Part shown: positions 20,776 to 31,184 of the stretch, in pieces
Numbering within the stretch: position 1 is the first letter of the stretch
Layout of the letters: each line of letters opens with the position of its first letter
Assembly (NCBI GenBank): GCA_958299035.1
Contig: CATQJL010000112.1
Coordinates: 88,058,636 to 88,122,635, forward strand
DNA from: Cylicocyclus nassatus
Lineage: Eukaryota > Nematoda > Chromadorea > Rhabditida > Strongylidae
Reading direction: 5' to 3'
Length of the DNA: 64,000 bases
Position numbers and translations under genes: made by a program
The notes under the pieces: generated by a model
The model's input: only the letters and a program-made list of their open reading frames with translations
Told to the model about the DNA's origin: nothing
The model's database searches: none

Positions 20776-21656
20776 CTAGAGCTGGAATCCATTTTCACCT
20801 CCAGAGCAAAAATCACGTAAACAGACGGATTCTTGTGGTTGGCACTCATTTTTCCGGGCTCCATGGTAACGGTTAAACTGCTCCTCCATGTTTTCATTGC
20901 ACATCCTTCCTTCTTCTTTGGACTCTTCGTTTAACAGCGACAGCGAGGTCCTTAACTGACGTCCCAGCAGCAACTCGGCAGGCAAACGTTGTCCTCGAGC
21001 AGTTGTACAAGGCGTCCTTTCGATAAGACTGCAGAAACTCCGCGAGCTTCTCTGCCGTTCCTCCCTCATTAATTATCTGGAAGGTTCTCTTGAAGATATC
21101 CACAAACCTCTCCGCTTTCCATTTGATTGTGGATGGAATGGAGGAACGCAGTTTGATTCCTCGCTCTTCACAAATCTTGGAACTCCTTTGCAGTGAACTG
21201 CGTCCCATTATCCTACACGATCACTCGCGGATTTCCAAATCGTGCAAACAGCAATCTGAGTTCTCTTGGAGTAGCTGTTGTTGACGATGAAGGCATCTCA
21301 AAAACTTCTGGCCATTTCAAGTAAGCGTCAACTACGACGAGATACATATTACCATTCAGCGGCCCTGCGTAGTCATTGTGAAGTCGATTCCATGGTTTGT
21401 CTTCTACTTTCCATGAATGCAGCAACGTCTTCAGTGGCATTTTGGAGGCTTCCTGACATTCCCTACAGCGGCGCACTGAATCTTCAATTTCTCTGTTGAT
21501 GCCCATCCAATATGCAAACCCTCTCGCAAACATCTTCATCCTTGTCATTCCAGCGTGTCCCTCATGCAACTGCTTCAGAACAGCTTGTCTCAGCGAAGCT
21601 GGATTGACTATTCTGTGGGCGAAATACAAACATCCGTTCTGCACTGATAAATTCAC
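20776..21656 (-). pseudogene. Gypsy integrase remnant (copy B)
   Basis: The first frame (21656-21213) holds the zinc region LHEGHAGM with VRRCRECQ, then HNDYAGPLNGNMYLVVVDAY with the first catalytic Asp. A break follows at the second Asp (an in-frame change near 21210). The next frame (21208-20894) resumes at [13 protein letters not shown] and includes [10 protein letters not shown] with the Glu region. A further shift precedes the C-terminal part. Confidence 0.85.
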
Positions 21657-21687
21657 CCTCAGTGCTCTCCAATTTTGGACTTCTTCT

Positions 21688-23160
21688 TTAGGCTTGGACG
21701 GCCATGCTCCCGAATGCAGCCTTCGTATAACTTGCGCAATTGTTTCGTCCTTGCGAGATTCTTCTTCTATCTTTCTTCGGGTAACTGGTAACGCTCGTAC
21801 AGCCGCAGCTTAGACGGCTCGCACATCTTCTTCTTTTCGCTATGACGACGTCTTCGGTCTGGAATGGCCTTGGAGGGATCAGTCGAGACAGTGCATCGGC
21901 TTGTCCGAATTCGGTCGTCTTGCGGTACTCCAGGTCGAAGTCGGATGCGAGTAGAATGAGCTTCCGCCGTTGCAATCTGTTCGCTGCGTACACAGGCACC
22001 ATCTTCTTGGGTTCGAAAATGTGTAGTAGCGGCTTGTGATCGGTAAGCCATCTGAACCGTCGTCCGTATATATACCGATGGAACTTACGAACCGCGAACA
22101 CCAGTGCTAGTCCTTCCTTTTCAATTTGTCCGTAGTTCCTTTCTGCTGCTGTGAGGCTTCGGCTTAAAGGCAAATAGCCTTTTCTGTACCATCCGGCATC
22201 TTATGCAGAATTACAGCACCGATTCCGTAGTCCGATGCGTCGGCAGCTACTTTTATCTGCAATTTTGGATCGAAATGTGTAAGGAGTAGATCCGAAGATA
22301 AAACCTCCTTGGCACGCTTAAATGCGTTTTGACATTCCCCTGTCCTTACGAACTTTGCATCCTTTTGAGCAATGCGTCCAAGGGCGCACGAAGCTGGCGC
22401 ATCTCTGCTACGAACAAACCATAGTAGTTGATCATGCCGAGAAATGACCGAACATCGGCTATGTTCTTTGGAGCTGGCATCTGTTAAATAACTTCAATTT
22501 TCTTTGGATCCGGCCAGCGCGTTTTTATCGATAATGCAACCTAAGTAACAGATCTCTGGCATCAGAAAGCTGCATTTTTCCAACCTGACGTGGAATCCGT
22601 AATCCTTGATTTGCTTGAAGGCTTCCAAGTTTTGGCGATGCTCCTCATAACTCCTTCCAGTGATGATGATGCCATCAAGATAAGCGGCTACTCCATCAAG
22701 CCCACTTATCATGCAAATCCATAATTTGCTGGAATATACCTGAAGCCGATTTTACTCCGAATGGCAAGCGATTGAAGCGATACAATTCCTTGTGCGTGTT
22801 AATAGTTAGCATCTCCTTCGATGCTTCCTCAACTTCCACTTGTAGATATGCCTCGGCCAAATCGGGCTGCGTGAAGAGCTGGTCTCCATTGAGCTTGGCG
22901 AACACATCCACCGCTGTGGGCAATGGGTGCTGATGCAGCTGCAATGCATCGTTGAGTCCTGTCGAGAAGTCGGCGCATAGACGAGTCCTGCCTTTTTCTT
23001 CTTGACGGCGACTATCGGTGCGGCCCTGAGTGCTCTACAGCAGAAATAAGTCCTTCGGCTACCAGCCGATCAATTTCTGCCTTCAGTTCCAGTGCTGTGG
23101 CGTATGGAACTGGTCTCTTCTTCTTGAAGATCGGGACAGCATTCTTTCTTCAAGACTAAC
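21688..23160 (-). pseudogene. Gypsy reverse transcriptase and RNase H remnant (copy B)
   Basis: RT frame 22944-22696 with FTQPDLAEAYLQVEVEEA and RLPFGVKSASGIFQQ, a shift, then 22712-22494 with AAYLDGIIITG: the same YLDG change as copy A. RNase H pieces follow in shifted frames with QIEKEGLALVFAV and LTDHKPLLHIFEP. The region up to 23160 is the RT N-terminal part, with small deletions relative to A. Confidence 0.88.
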
Positions 23161-23183
23161 TTAGCCTTGCTCTTCTTACACTA

Positions 23184-23208
23184 GTACTCTGCGTTGATAC
23201 CACTGCTT
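23184..23208 (-). other. SMART primer sequence inside Gypsy copy B (artefact)
   Basis: Exact complement of the 25-nt primer. Copy A has ordinary Gypsy sequence here, and the replaced stretch has equal length, 28 bp in both. Confidence 0.97.
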
Positions 23209-23462
23209 GGATACTTGTTCTTCAAATCGGCGACAACTTCGGCTCGAATTTCTTCTTCGCTAGTCACCTTCTTACAGTTGTACTTGTCTCAACTTCTTGT
23301 AGGCTGGCAATTAGATGCACCACTGGAATCCCAGGAGGTTTGAGCCTTCGGTGACATAGCATGTTCCTTTTCCATGGACCATCCGTCCTGTAAGTCGATC
23401 TTTGACCTTGAAATCCGTTAAAAATTTACCATCGATCTGCATTGGCGTCCCATCTGCCGTTT

Positions 23463-23962
23463 TTACAGCCATCGCACAGGGTTTAAAGCCGGAGATCCCG
23501 TCCTCTTCCAGGCTTTACAGGATATCAGCGTTATATCCGCACCCGTGTCCAAGTGGAGCTTGAGAGGGTATCCTCTGACGACAACGTCGAGGTAGGTGCG
23601 GGCATTTTCGGCGTCGAAGGCGATCACGTTCTTGCATTGTCCTCCTCGACCATAGGGCTGAGTCCCTGTCTTTCGTCGCTTCCTTCGCCCAGTCCTAGCT
23701 GGTTGTGGACAATCTCTGCTGAAATGCGGACCTCCACATCTAAAACATTCCACCTTTTTTTCCACACCGCATAAACATCTCGGGTTCCTTCCATATTCGT
23801 GTTGTCTATCTTCGACGCGGTCTGATTCTCGCATTCGCTGACCAAATCCTCGATTGTCAGCGGTGTTTCGTCCGTATGTGCATCCAGTCTGCGAATCATC
23901 CTGAGGCGGACGTCTCGCAGTGACGGGTCTTGAAGACCGGCTACGAATTGTAGGGTCTCCAT
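23463..23962 (-). pseudogene. Gypsy gag end and protease remnant (copy B)
   Basis: Zinc knuckle CFRCGGPHFSRDC and protease motif LDTGADITLIS with the catalytic Asp kept, in the frame 23834-23463. The upstream gag frame (23962-23624) includes SLRDVRLRMIRRLDAHTDET and is shifted against it. Confidence 0.85.
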
Positions 23963-23999
23963 TACAGTGTAGTAGAGCTCCTTAAGTCAAGCGTCCTCA

Positions 24000-24736
24000 T
24001 CCATCCGCTTGATTGTGTTGGCGTATTCTAGGAACGGTACATACGCCGGCGTAAGCGGTGGGCAGGTGACGCGGAGGCACTCGAATCTTCCTCTTATCAC
24101 GTCTTCTTGGATGCAAACAGCTTCTGAAGATTTTCGATAGTCGTGCTAAAACTCAAGTCGTGTGGTTTTGCAGGCAGGATTCATCTGCATACTTCCGGTA
24201 TGCTTTCTCATCCCACTTCATGAAGACCAGGTCACGCTTCTTGTTTCTGGCAACAAGGACTTGCTTATGACCGGTCCATACTTGCTGTACCAGTAGGCAA
24301 ATGTATTATGTGTCTTCGTCGGAGACGAACCTTTGTACCTCTTTGCTCAGCTGATCGTATTGATCTTTGCTGGCATCGTGTAGGGCTACGCTCTGGTTAT
24401 TGGCCAAAGTAGCGATCAGCATCCTCATTTGTTCCTGTTGGGCTTGGCATCTGGATCCGAACCTCTTCTTGTTGAAGCCGCATCTGCTCCATCATGACGT
24501 TGAGGCCCTTCTCCAGATCCGCTACATGCCGCTCTTCTGCAACCTTCGGCATGGCTCCGCTGCAACGACGAGATTTCTTCCCTCTCGTCGATCGATACCA
24601 GCTGTCAAATGGAACATATCTGGAAAAGTTGTCCTTGAAGTCGAGTGAAGGCTTCTTCTTCTCCTTGATCGGTGATGGAGCTTCTTCTCGTTTTCGGTTG
24701 GTGGTGGAGTTTCTGTCCTTGATCCTGATCGCCAAT
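24000..24736 (-). pseudogene. Gypsy gag N-terminal remnant (copy B only)
   Basis: A minus-strand frame ending near 24397 begins just inside the LTR and shows a charged segment with LEKGLNVMMEQMRLQQEEVR, a likely coiled coil as in Gypsy gag. From 24400 down to 24000 the frame is broken. Copy A lacks about 690 bp of this. Confidence 0.65.
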
Positions 24737-25030
24737 TGATGTGGAACGCGTTGAGCCGTTGACGATTTATTAGAAAAACAACAAGAGTTCCCCCTCTGCC
24801 TATCGCTGTACATGCCGAGGGTTCACTAGGAATAGTTCCATAACAACACACAAATATATCAAGATGCGGCGGGTACGCCGCAACCACGGAGACCATATCG
24901 CCCTAGCCTATAGTGACTGAGCAAGTTCCAATATATGGGATGGCTCTAAAACAGGAACCTACAGACAGCATCAACAACACGCAGGCATGCTTATCCACCA
25001 TCCTACAGACAAGTGTACCATTCGATTTAT

Positions 25031-25892
25031 TAGGGTGAACAGTAAAAAATGGGACAGCTTGATTTTTTTTTTTACATTTTGAGGTTTTTTGTTCTCACCA
25101 ACAACGAGCAGGCTACAACTCAAACTTCGCTTACATAAACGACCTTCGCCTATTATTCTGGCAACGTGTTACCGCTCCTCTCTCACAACCGTACTCGTGG
25201 CGCCGTGAAGAACTCAGACAGGGTTTTTGGAACAGTTCTCAATCTTGCGCTGCTATACCGTTAAGTCGTAAAGCATATGACATACCATTCGAAAGAGCTT
25301 TTCATACTTTCATGCTTTCTTACAATTGGTATGTTAAATGCCTAAGATTTCTTTTCAATTTAAAAAAAAGCGAAAAAACCCGAAAAATAGCTATTTTTGG
25401 CACAATAAAAAACAAAAATCATGTTTTGCCCTATATTTTCCAAAGATGGGTACAATCTGAGATAAGCTGCATATGGATGGATAGAGCACAAAAAGCTCTG
25501 TCAGATGGTACCTAGAAAACATGCTTTCACTTGCAAAGAATTGAATAGCGCGTGTCTTTGTCCTCAAAGCTGCTAATGGCCATATCTCCTGACTTTGAAA
25601 GCTGAGACCACCAAGCCGTCGTGGGTTTAGGTGGCTGTCCCATCACCCACTCCAGCAGTGGTACTTTGGGTGGTCTCAGATGTTTCGCTGCGCAGATACT
25701 GCTCAAACTTCATAATTCATTGAAGTGACTAACTTTGTATTTCAGCAGTACAAAAATTATTAATCATGTAAATGCTTGTATAGGTATTATATAAAAGATA
25801 ATATCTATCAAAACTGGAAAGTCTAATCGCTTCTCATTCTTAAGAAACCTCCAGTCATTTCGTAAGTGTCCCATTTTTTACCGTTCATCCTA
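25031..25892. mobile_element. TA-flanked MITE, intact (copy B)
   Basis: TAGGGTGAAC and GTTCATCCTA ends, matching 6736-8667 without the Helitron. Non-coding. Confidence 0.75.
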
Positions 25893-25913
25893 ATATATAG
25901 AGAATTACTCGTC

Positions 25914-27009
25914 ATGCTTGGTAGGGCCTTCATGTTATGCCTACTTTCGGTAAGCAAGTTCAGGAAGTCTTATTGAGACGACAGTTAGGCGGGGGGGTCT
26001 ATCTAGCCATCGTTTGCCACGCCTCTTGCTCGGCCCTAATTATCATGCTAGCGCTTGAAAGCAAAAATAAATTATGTTGACGACTGAAGACAACGTGTAC
26101 ATCACTAAACGCGTTTTCAAAAGCCGATCAAATCTGCTTTTTCGCGGAACAACCCCTTGAAAGAAGTTATGGCATTTTGAAGGTCCAAATCTGTTAACCC
26201 TTGAGTGGCGTGAAGTAAGGAAAAGCTGTACAAACATCCAAAAGCGATCGATCATGTATCAAATATGTTAACTATAAAAGATAGCATGAAAGTTCGCATA
26301 AATCGAAGCTTGTCTATAATTTTATGCCACTCAAAAATTTGCAATTGGACATTCAAGCGCTCATAACTTTCTTCAGTAACTTACTCCCAAAGAGGGGAGC
26401 AGAATTGGAGTGAGCATTTAAAGACACATCTAGTGATATACACCACGTCTTCCATCACCAACTCAAGTGGTATCTTTACTTGTTAATGATTGTTCTAAAT
26501 ATTTACAGCAAGTTCCCTATGCCGCTGATATTCCGGGAAACTTCTACGCAAGTCGTCGGCTCTTTATTTCCGGAATCGTTCCCAAAGCAGCAAAGCAGTT
26601 TGTCATTGACTTTCATGCGGGAATGGAGCTAGCTACAAGAGTTAGAATTGTATTCCCGTTAAAAGTGAGTTTCTATTTTTTTTTGGAACATCGTATTACG
26701 CTCATCCATTTAGAAAGTTCTTCGCACCTCAAGAACAAACGAGCGGTGGGGCCCGGAGGAAAGGATTGGTGACTTTGCGTTCCCCTTCAAAAGGAAGCAC
26801 ACATTTGATTTGTTGATCTACTGTAGTGAATCCAAATTTGAGGTACGACAAGCAATTGTCATTAGGTACTTAATTACCAATCCGGTAAATTTAAGATGTT
26901 CGTCAATGATTGCCTCTTCGCCACTTTCGATCATCGCATACCTCCAAGTCAGATAAACAAGCTTTCCATCGAGGGAGATATAAGTCTTCTTGGAGTGCAT
27001 CTCAAATAG
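25914..27009 (+). CDS. Galectin-like protein, copy B (4 exons, first one tentative)
   Basis: Exons 26509-26664, 26714-26842 and 26896-27009 (stop 27007) encode the same 132-residue galectin domain as copy A. Over the 399 coding bases I find one difference, a synonymous TCT/TCA serine codon. The tentative start exon 25914-25949 would differ from A at two residues (T/R, F/L), which weakens it. Introns are 49 and 53 bp. The first half of the sugar-contact motif is again RIVFP in place of H-x-N-x-R, and WGPEER is kept. The opposite-strand frame 26818-27177 is a shadow. Confidence 0.86.
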
Positions 27010-27595
27010 CCATGGTCGGCATGAAGACATAACCACCACTTGATGCTTAGGGAACTTCCATACCGTGCCGGTAGCGGCATTTGCAGCTGTGAAACATGTT
27101 ATTTGCTCAGGTCGCATGCGTGCAAAAGTCCGAATACTTATCCACCTTCTGTCAATCACTCTACAACTTTTTGCCAAATTTCTGAATGCAGGCTAATTTT
27201 GAACAAAACTATTTAGGGTTGTAGAATGAAGTGGCACGCCATCGAAAGGGCATAAGAAATAGCCGGACAAGATTAGGAATTTTTATTTCGATGCTATGCG
27301 AAATCAAAGGTTCTGGCATGCAGCGCTGAATTGAGGTAGCTTAGATAATTGACCGCGTGCAACCAAATTTGAGGATTTAAGATTTTGTTAGGGATCCTCC
27401 TTATCAGGTCTCTGCCCAACCCCTTTTAATAAAGCCTTTCCTACGTAGAGAAAATCGCGCTCAAAGTAAAGGCGCGGAGGGCGTTTCGGTGCTTTCCGCG
27501 CATCTCTGACAGTGTCGGTTTCTCTAAACGCTTCTCAAGTAGTACTTTCAGAAGAAGCCCTGCTTTTGAGTGTTTGACCCTGCGGCCAAAGCTAA

Positions 27596-28043
27596 CAAGG
27601 GAATGGTCAGAAGTCAAAGTGGCCAAACCAAACAAGCTGTATACCATTCGATGCAGTATAAAACGCTGACTTCGAATCTGTCTTTCTTATCTGCTTCCCG
27701 CTTCTGTGGACGAAGCTACAAGCGGTTTTATTGTGAAAAAATCACGCATAAAAACAGCGAAATTGAGCACATTGTTGCATTTTTAGCTCAGCTTCTTTCT
27801 TTAAAAATTTGAAGTAGGCTAGCTGCATGTTTTGGCCCAGCATTAAGGCGAACGTGGCTCTGCACGGCTGAATTCTCAATTTCACGCGTAATTTCTTAGC
27901 AAAATAATGCTTTAATGGCTTGTAGCTTCGTCCACAGAAGCGGGAAGCAGATAAGAAAGACAGATTCGAAGTCAGCGTTTTATACTGCATCGAATGTATA
28001 TAGCTGTTTGGTTTGGCCACTTCGACTTCTGACCATTCCCTTG
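27596..28043. mobile_element. PIF/Harbinger-like foldback MITE, only in copy B
   Basis: Length 448 bp. Ends CAAGGGAATGGTC and GACCATTCCCTTG, flanked by TAA (27593-27595, 28044-28046). Copy A has TAA once at 10375-10377. Both arms read almost the same sequence (TTCGATGCAGTATAAAACGC in one), so it folds back almost fully. Sister of 15549-15999. Confidence 0.92.
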
Positions 28044-28128
28044 TAAGGTAGATAGGTGCAGCTCGTCCGCATTGCTTCTACAAATATTTCAAAGAACGGG
28101 GTTTACGCTAATTTGAACCCTTATAGGG

Positions 28129-28711
28129 TTATATAAAGCGGTAAGGCTTGAAATTACAAAAATCCCAAGACTTGAATTTTGCTGGAATACTGCAATTTAT
28201 GCGGCAAGCGACCAGATAGTTTTGGAAGTCGAAGAACTCATTTTTAAGCAGAGTCGCTTTCAACTGCAAAATTCCAATTTCAGTATTAGCATAGACCTGC
28301 AACGATTTTGCGTCTACTACTCTAAAATGCGTCCGCTTTCCTATTCTTGGATTGACGGCTGAACAAAGCCTATCTCTGATATTTTGATTCCTCCAGAATC
28401 GCTTTTCGAGTTTAGATACGGCCGACAGTGTAGCTCTTCGCCTTTCAGTAGCATGGCTCCGGCGGGTAACTACTTCATATGCGCGCGAAGCCCGCTGATG
28501 AACACTCATTGCACCATTCACGATGATCCAGATAGAAAGCGCGGACTCCGCAGAAGTGGGAAAAGCTAAGATTAAAGGTGTAAAAAAATAAGACGTCTTG
28601 CAACAATCTTAACGCTTTGAATTGAGATCCGATCTTCAATGCAGCAGAGGAACTGAGAATAAGCTGTAAAATGATCACTAAAAAGAAGATGGATTGATTT
28701 TTGTAAAGCAA
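28129..28711 (-). CDS. Hypothetical minus-strand frame (copy B), doubtful
   Basis: Two overlapping minus-strand frames: one (28711 downward) with a strongly hydrophobic stretch, SIFFLVIILQLILSSSAAL, like a signal peptide or membrane segment but with no clear ATG, and one (28521-28129) rich in Arg and Lys. Acceptor-like sites lie between. I recognise no family. Differences from A are almost all residue-changing, so I would not call it a functional gene. Confidence 0.22.
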
Positions 28712-28818
28712 GCATATGCTAAGCGTGCTTTAAACGCAGCGTCCAGGTTTGGACACATGGGGATGGTTGAAATTGGAACCGGAAATTGACTTGGGTGCCA
28801 ACTAAGACACTGCTTAAA

Positions 28819-29196
28819 GGGTGTATGTCAAGAGGCGCGATTCTTATTGCCAGATGGGCAGCCTATGCACCTTATTGTTTTACAAAGTTCTGGAAACATT
28901 TGAAATCTCAAACGAAATATTTTTGATAATCGCACGGATTGCTCCATCTTATCGTCCTGAAATCGATTCCAAACAAAATTGTTGAAGGTCAAAAACCCCT
29001 GAAAATGCAGATAATAGCAATTTTGTAAATAATCCGGTCAGTTTTCTAGCAGAAGTCGTCAAACTTATCAACTGGTCACTTCAAACAGTCAGTAAGCCAT
29101 GGAATTTGTCCGGCACTTTTTAAACCCTCCCATAGCCCGAAACTGGAGTTTTAAGTTGGTGGCAGCCAGAAAAATCGCGCCTCTTGACCGTCTCCC
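28819..29196. mobile_element. Mutator-like MITE, only in copy B
   Basis: Length 378 bp. Ends GGGTGTATGTCAAGAGGCGC and GCGCCTCTTGACCGTCTCCC, flanked by the 9-bp repeat CTGCTTAAA (28810-28818, 29197-29205). Copy A has CTGCTTAAA once (11141-11149). A 9-bp target repeat is typical of Mutator-like elements. No transposase inside. Confidence 0.9.
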
Positions 29197-29589
29197 CTGC
29201 TTAAACTGCAGCGCAGATGGTACACTCGCGGTTGAGATATTCGCCACAAATCAACTTCGCTACCATACCTGACGGACGACTATCGGCCTGACTCGCATTG
29301 CGTGCAAACCCACCGCAAACGCGCTGGAACCCCGCGCAAACTCTGCAAGACTAGATAAGCCGTCGCTAGATACGATACTGGAAACAGGTGCCTGGATGCT
29401 GCCTCTACTGCAAAAACAGCTACCCGCTACAAAACCTTCTATAGAAACGGTATGGAAGGAGCTCTCTTGCGTCCCAATTCACTCTTCATACTCATGTGCC
29501 CAGCTTCCATACGGATGAGAAATTTTGAATCTGAGCGCATTGATTGTTCGGTAGTTCTTGACTCTTGGCATGATGAACAGTTATTGGTG

Positions 29590-29919
29590 TGGATTTCAGC
29601 TTAGACTGAGATTGGTATTCAATTTTTTTACCGTCGACGGTTGGGCGTTCAACGCCTTCTTTGAAGCCTGGACGAAGTCATCGTAAATGACTATGCGCTC
29701 ACACCTCAAGAACGACTAAATAAAATTGAAAAGAAGACGAGTCCAGGAAGCAGAAACAGAGCCAGAAACACTTTCCACTCACCTTAGAGGTAACACAGGA
29801 GGTAGTCAAAAACAGACCACCTTATGCCAAACTATCCTTCAAACCTCACTTTTGAACGCTAGTACCTGAGCATGGTATGTATCAATCGCCCGTCCGGGTA
29901 AAGGTTCCAATTCAGGTGC
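29590..29919 (-). mobile_element. Penelope-like element tail (copy B)
   Basis: Counterpart of 11540-11868, with GAAGAAGGCG read on the minus strand. Confidence 0.6.
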
Positions 29920-30344
29920 TATCCTCTTCATAGCTAAGTGCTGTGGAAATCTGTCTTTTCCTGTTTTGTCTATGTTTTAAAGGCCTTACTACCTAGTACT
30001 GTAGCCTAATGAATATCAGCACTCTGTATAAGCTGAGTTTTTCGGTATTTTGTATGATCGCGAACGGGATCAGAAGATCACGCAATTTCAAAGTAATTTA
30101 TCTTTGCAAAAACTCAATGAAAGCTTCGTAAAGCTGTCGATTTATTATGGCATTTCTAAGCATGTTTTCAGTGACACAGATCACATCTGGAACCCCAGCT
30201 CGCGGGCAGAGGTTCATTGAAGATTTCGTCAAATTAAGTTTTCACTTATTAGCTCCATAAAAATGCCCAGCACTGTCATAATATTAGCTCGGTCCAAAAG
30301 TTTTTTCCGTTTTTTAACCTGTCATAAAATCACACGGAATAAAG

Positions 30345-30575
30345 GCAAGCAAATGGTTTAAGGGCTATCAGACGTAGTTTTGCTTCCTCTTTCCAGCAGT
30401 CATGCTCTGGGTCCATTCGCTTTGGTGGTTTCTGAGATAATTGCCGAAATATCAAACCCATGGTTTTTACCATGCCCAACTTCGGCAATTTTGCGAAATC
30501 GTCTTCTTGAACTTTTGGAAGAACTTTGATAGCGGTTAGATAGCGTAAACAAAGTGCAACGCAATGCAATTATCT
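30345..30575. repeat. Dispersed repeat, inverted partner at 32740-32940
   Basis: Shares in complement TTTGTTTACGCTATCTAAC and TTTCGGCAATTATCTCAGAA with 32740-32940; a more diverged relative lies at 35650-35770. Together the pair brackets the PLE unit. Confidence 0.6.
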
Positions 30576-30596
30576 CGCATCTTCATAGCTTCTTAA

Positions 30597-30931
30597 CAGG
30601 GAAGGATACTTGATGACCCCGGCCATTCAAAATGGTTTGTATATCAAAAAATGCGCCATTTAATGCTGATTCGAATACTGTTTTCCATTTTTTTTTCTAC
30701 GAAACGAGAAGCTGGATGAAGTTATATTTAATTTTTCAAAAATGAATTGCGCTACTGTGGAAATTTTAACTACCTAAAAGTACGCAAATTTTCTACGAAA
30801 AAAGTTCATAACTTCCTTTAGAAGATCGTTTCGCAGATTTCGAGCACAGATTTGAAATCAACGTTTTGAGGTGCATCTTATGGTATACATCGCATTCCAA
30901 ATGACCGGGGTCACCAAGAATCCTTTCCTTG
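30597..30931. mobile_element. Harbinger-like MITE
   Basis: Left end CAGGGAAGGATACTTGATGA, right end TCCTTTCCTTG in inverted orientation, with ACCCCGGCCATT and AATGACCGGGGT further in. The flanks TTAA and TTA are compatible with a TWA target. Related to 42397-43235 and 51612-52060. Confidence 0.6.
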
Positions 30932-31184
30932 TTAGTATTTTTAGGATTACTTTTCCAAAAGTCTTCAATTTTGCGAAGTCGAAAAACACACAAGGGCTCC
31001 AACACCAACAAATCGTCGGAATTTGATACTTTGTCACTTATAAAGTTGATTATGGTTATACACCATCTTTCAAAAGTAATAAAGCGTTTGTCGCTTCGAA
31101 ATATCAAATTTGACATTTCGCGGATACAGCCTAGGGTGGGTTCAAAATCAATAATTATGACACTTTTCGGTGGCTGAACTTGAC

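Larger units (their letters stand above)
20271..24953 (-). mobile_element. Gypsy-type LTR retrotransposon, copy B
   Basis: LTRs 20271-20483 and 24737-24953, target repeat GGAAC on both sides. It is 4683 bp against 4000 bp in copy A and keeps the gag region deleted there. Frames are broken in many places; a primer artefact lies at 23184-23208. Confidence 0.92.
16870..29919. repeat. Segmental duplication, copy B
   Basis: Starts at the bases matching position 1 and ends at 29919, matching 11868. It is about 1.2 kb longer than A because it holds three MITEs (19380-20088, 27596-28043, 28819-29196) and the gag part lost in A, but lacks the Helitron. Another ~110-bp difference is at 17518-17630. 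A primer copy at 23184-23208 lies inside it. Confidence 0.93.
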
